Shown here one piece after another: positions 6,161-6,612 of a stretch of 6,612 nt of DNA (position 1 is its first letter; every line of letters starts with the position of its first letter). Under the pieces are notes generated by a model that was given only the letters and a program-made list of their open reading frames with translations, had not been told where the DNA came from and did not search any database. This DNA is from an uncultured Flavobacteriales bacterium (lineage in GTDB: Bacteria; Bacteroidota; Bacteroidia; Flavobacteriales_D; Sanyastnellaceae), in contig CALKUW010000026.1 of assembly GCA_937996585.1 (NCBI GenBank), positions 1 through 6,612 on the forward strand, in the 5' to 3' direction. Both the position numbers and the translations under genes were made by a program.

Positions 6161-6612
6161 AAGGGCCGGCGCCGATGCTCCTCTGGACGCTTGCCGTGTC
6201 AGCCATACTGCTGACCACCCCCTCCTGCACGACGCTACCATCACCAAACGCTCCCACCGAGGTGGCGGCGACGGACAGCGCTACGGTCATCTTGTCCAAG
6301 TATTACTCGAGCCGGAACTACCGGAACTGGTTGGGTCGCCTCAATGATAGCCTGGGTGAACGCCCGATCCGCTTTGTTCAGGCCTATGGCATGGACTCCC
6401 TCTCCTTGGAATCCGAGCTCGCCCGGGCCGAGGCCATCGTCCTGACCGGCGGGGAAGACATCCACCCGGGCCGTTATGGCCAGCCCGACGATACGGTTCG
6501 GTGTGGCCGAATCGACGAGGAAAGAGACCGGGTAGAGCATCTTTTGCTCGACGTAGTGAAGACGACGGGTACACCTTGTCTAGGAGTATGCCGGGGCCTT
6601 CAGGTTATGAAC
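6157..6612 (+). CDS. Predicted exported lipoprotein with class I glutamine amidotransferase / peptidase C26 domain (partial)
   Basis: The first 152 codons are present and the gene runs off the right edge. Residues 1-24 look like a lipoprotein signal: K2, a hydrophobic run from M7 to L19, then L-T-T-P-S-C24. The box is non-canonical (T at -3, P at -2), and no acidic surface-export motif follows C24. From about 68 it matches the gamma-glutamyl hydrolase-like (PuuD/peptidase C26) amidotransferase fold: 'IVLTGGEDIHPGRYGQ' (94-109), 'DEERDRVEHLLLD' (120-132) and the nucleophile elbow 'PCLGVCRGLQVMN' with catalytic C145. The catalytic His and Glu would be downstream. Family members hydrolyse gamma-glutamyl or similar amide bonds; the substrate here is unknown, and an envelope location is inferred from the signal alone. 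The ATG overlaps the lysS TGA (ATGA), implying co-expression. An internal ATG, M7, exists but would remove the only N-terminal lysine. Confidence 0.85.
   Translation, partial: MKGPAPMLLWTLAVSAILLTTPSCTTLPSPNAPTEVAATDSATVILSKYYSSRNYRNWLGRLNDSLGERPIRFVQAYGMDSLSLESELARAEAIVLTGGEDIHPGRYGQPDDTVRCGRIDEERDRVEHLLLDVVKTTGTPCLGVCRGLQVMN

Noticed and set aside
4382..6247. 621-codon open frame on the minus strand spanning all of lysS
   Set aside because: It lies wholly opposite an unmistakable lysS. Extreme C/G third-position use removes stop codons from the antisense frame, and the translation is low-complexity (V/L/E/G/H-rich) without recognisable motifs.
1..6612. Mobile elements, CRISPR arrays, tRNA/rRNA genes, defence or biosynthetic systems
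   Set aside because: I looked on both strands and found no transposase or integrase motifs, no spaced direct repeats, no tRNA-like cloverleaf and no defence-family genes. Almost all sequence is explained by seven genes.

Overview
The window most likely comes from a GC-rich member of the Bacteroidota. Three things point there. (1) Promoter-like elements match the phylum's -7 consensus TAnnTTTG, while no gene start has a well-placed Shine-Dalgarno sequence. (2) LipB has the Bacteroidota-style form (extra N-terminal helix/loop, HPHVLTLGKSGD and RGGDITYHGPGQ blocks). (3) LysS carries a C-terminal tail of about 70 residues, and the sugar-phosphate isomerase is the small bifunctional PGI/PMI type. 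The assignment is an inference, and genus cannot be given.

Layout. Positions 1-4371 read leftward (minus strand) and 4457-6612 read rightward, diverging from a short intergenic region at 4372-4456 with back-to-back promoter-like boxes. The leftward set starts with a tightly coupled trio: a bifunctional phosphoglucose/phosphomannose isomerase, then lipB, then a membrane-anchored beta-lactamase-fold serine hydrolase. Both junctions are 4-bp ATGA overlaps. The trio ends at a terminator-like inverted repeat in an AT-rich 94-bp gap (1388-1481). That gap also holds the apparent promoter of a second unit: a LytTR-family response regulator followed 23 bp later by rlmN, which runs off the left edge. 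The rightward set is lysS followed, again through an ATGA overlap, by a predicted exported class I glutamine-amidotransferase-like (peptidase C26) lipoprotein that runs off the right edge.

Function. Most genes are housekeeping: 23S rRNA/tRNA methylation (RlmN), lipoate attachment (LipB), lysyl-tRNA synthesis (LysS) and hexose-phosphate interconversion. Three are accessory: a transcriptional regulator with no kinase in view and two predicted cell-envelope hydrolases. Coding density is very high, and no stretch over about 100 bp lacks a gene. I see no mobile element, CRISPR array, tRNA, rRNA, defence locus or other clearly new system. The most unusual signals are the interlocking inverted repeats at 1417-1487 and the exported C26-type protein coupled to lysS.
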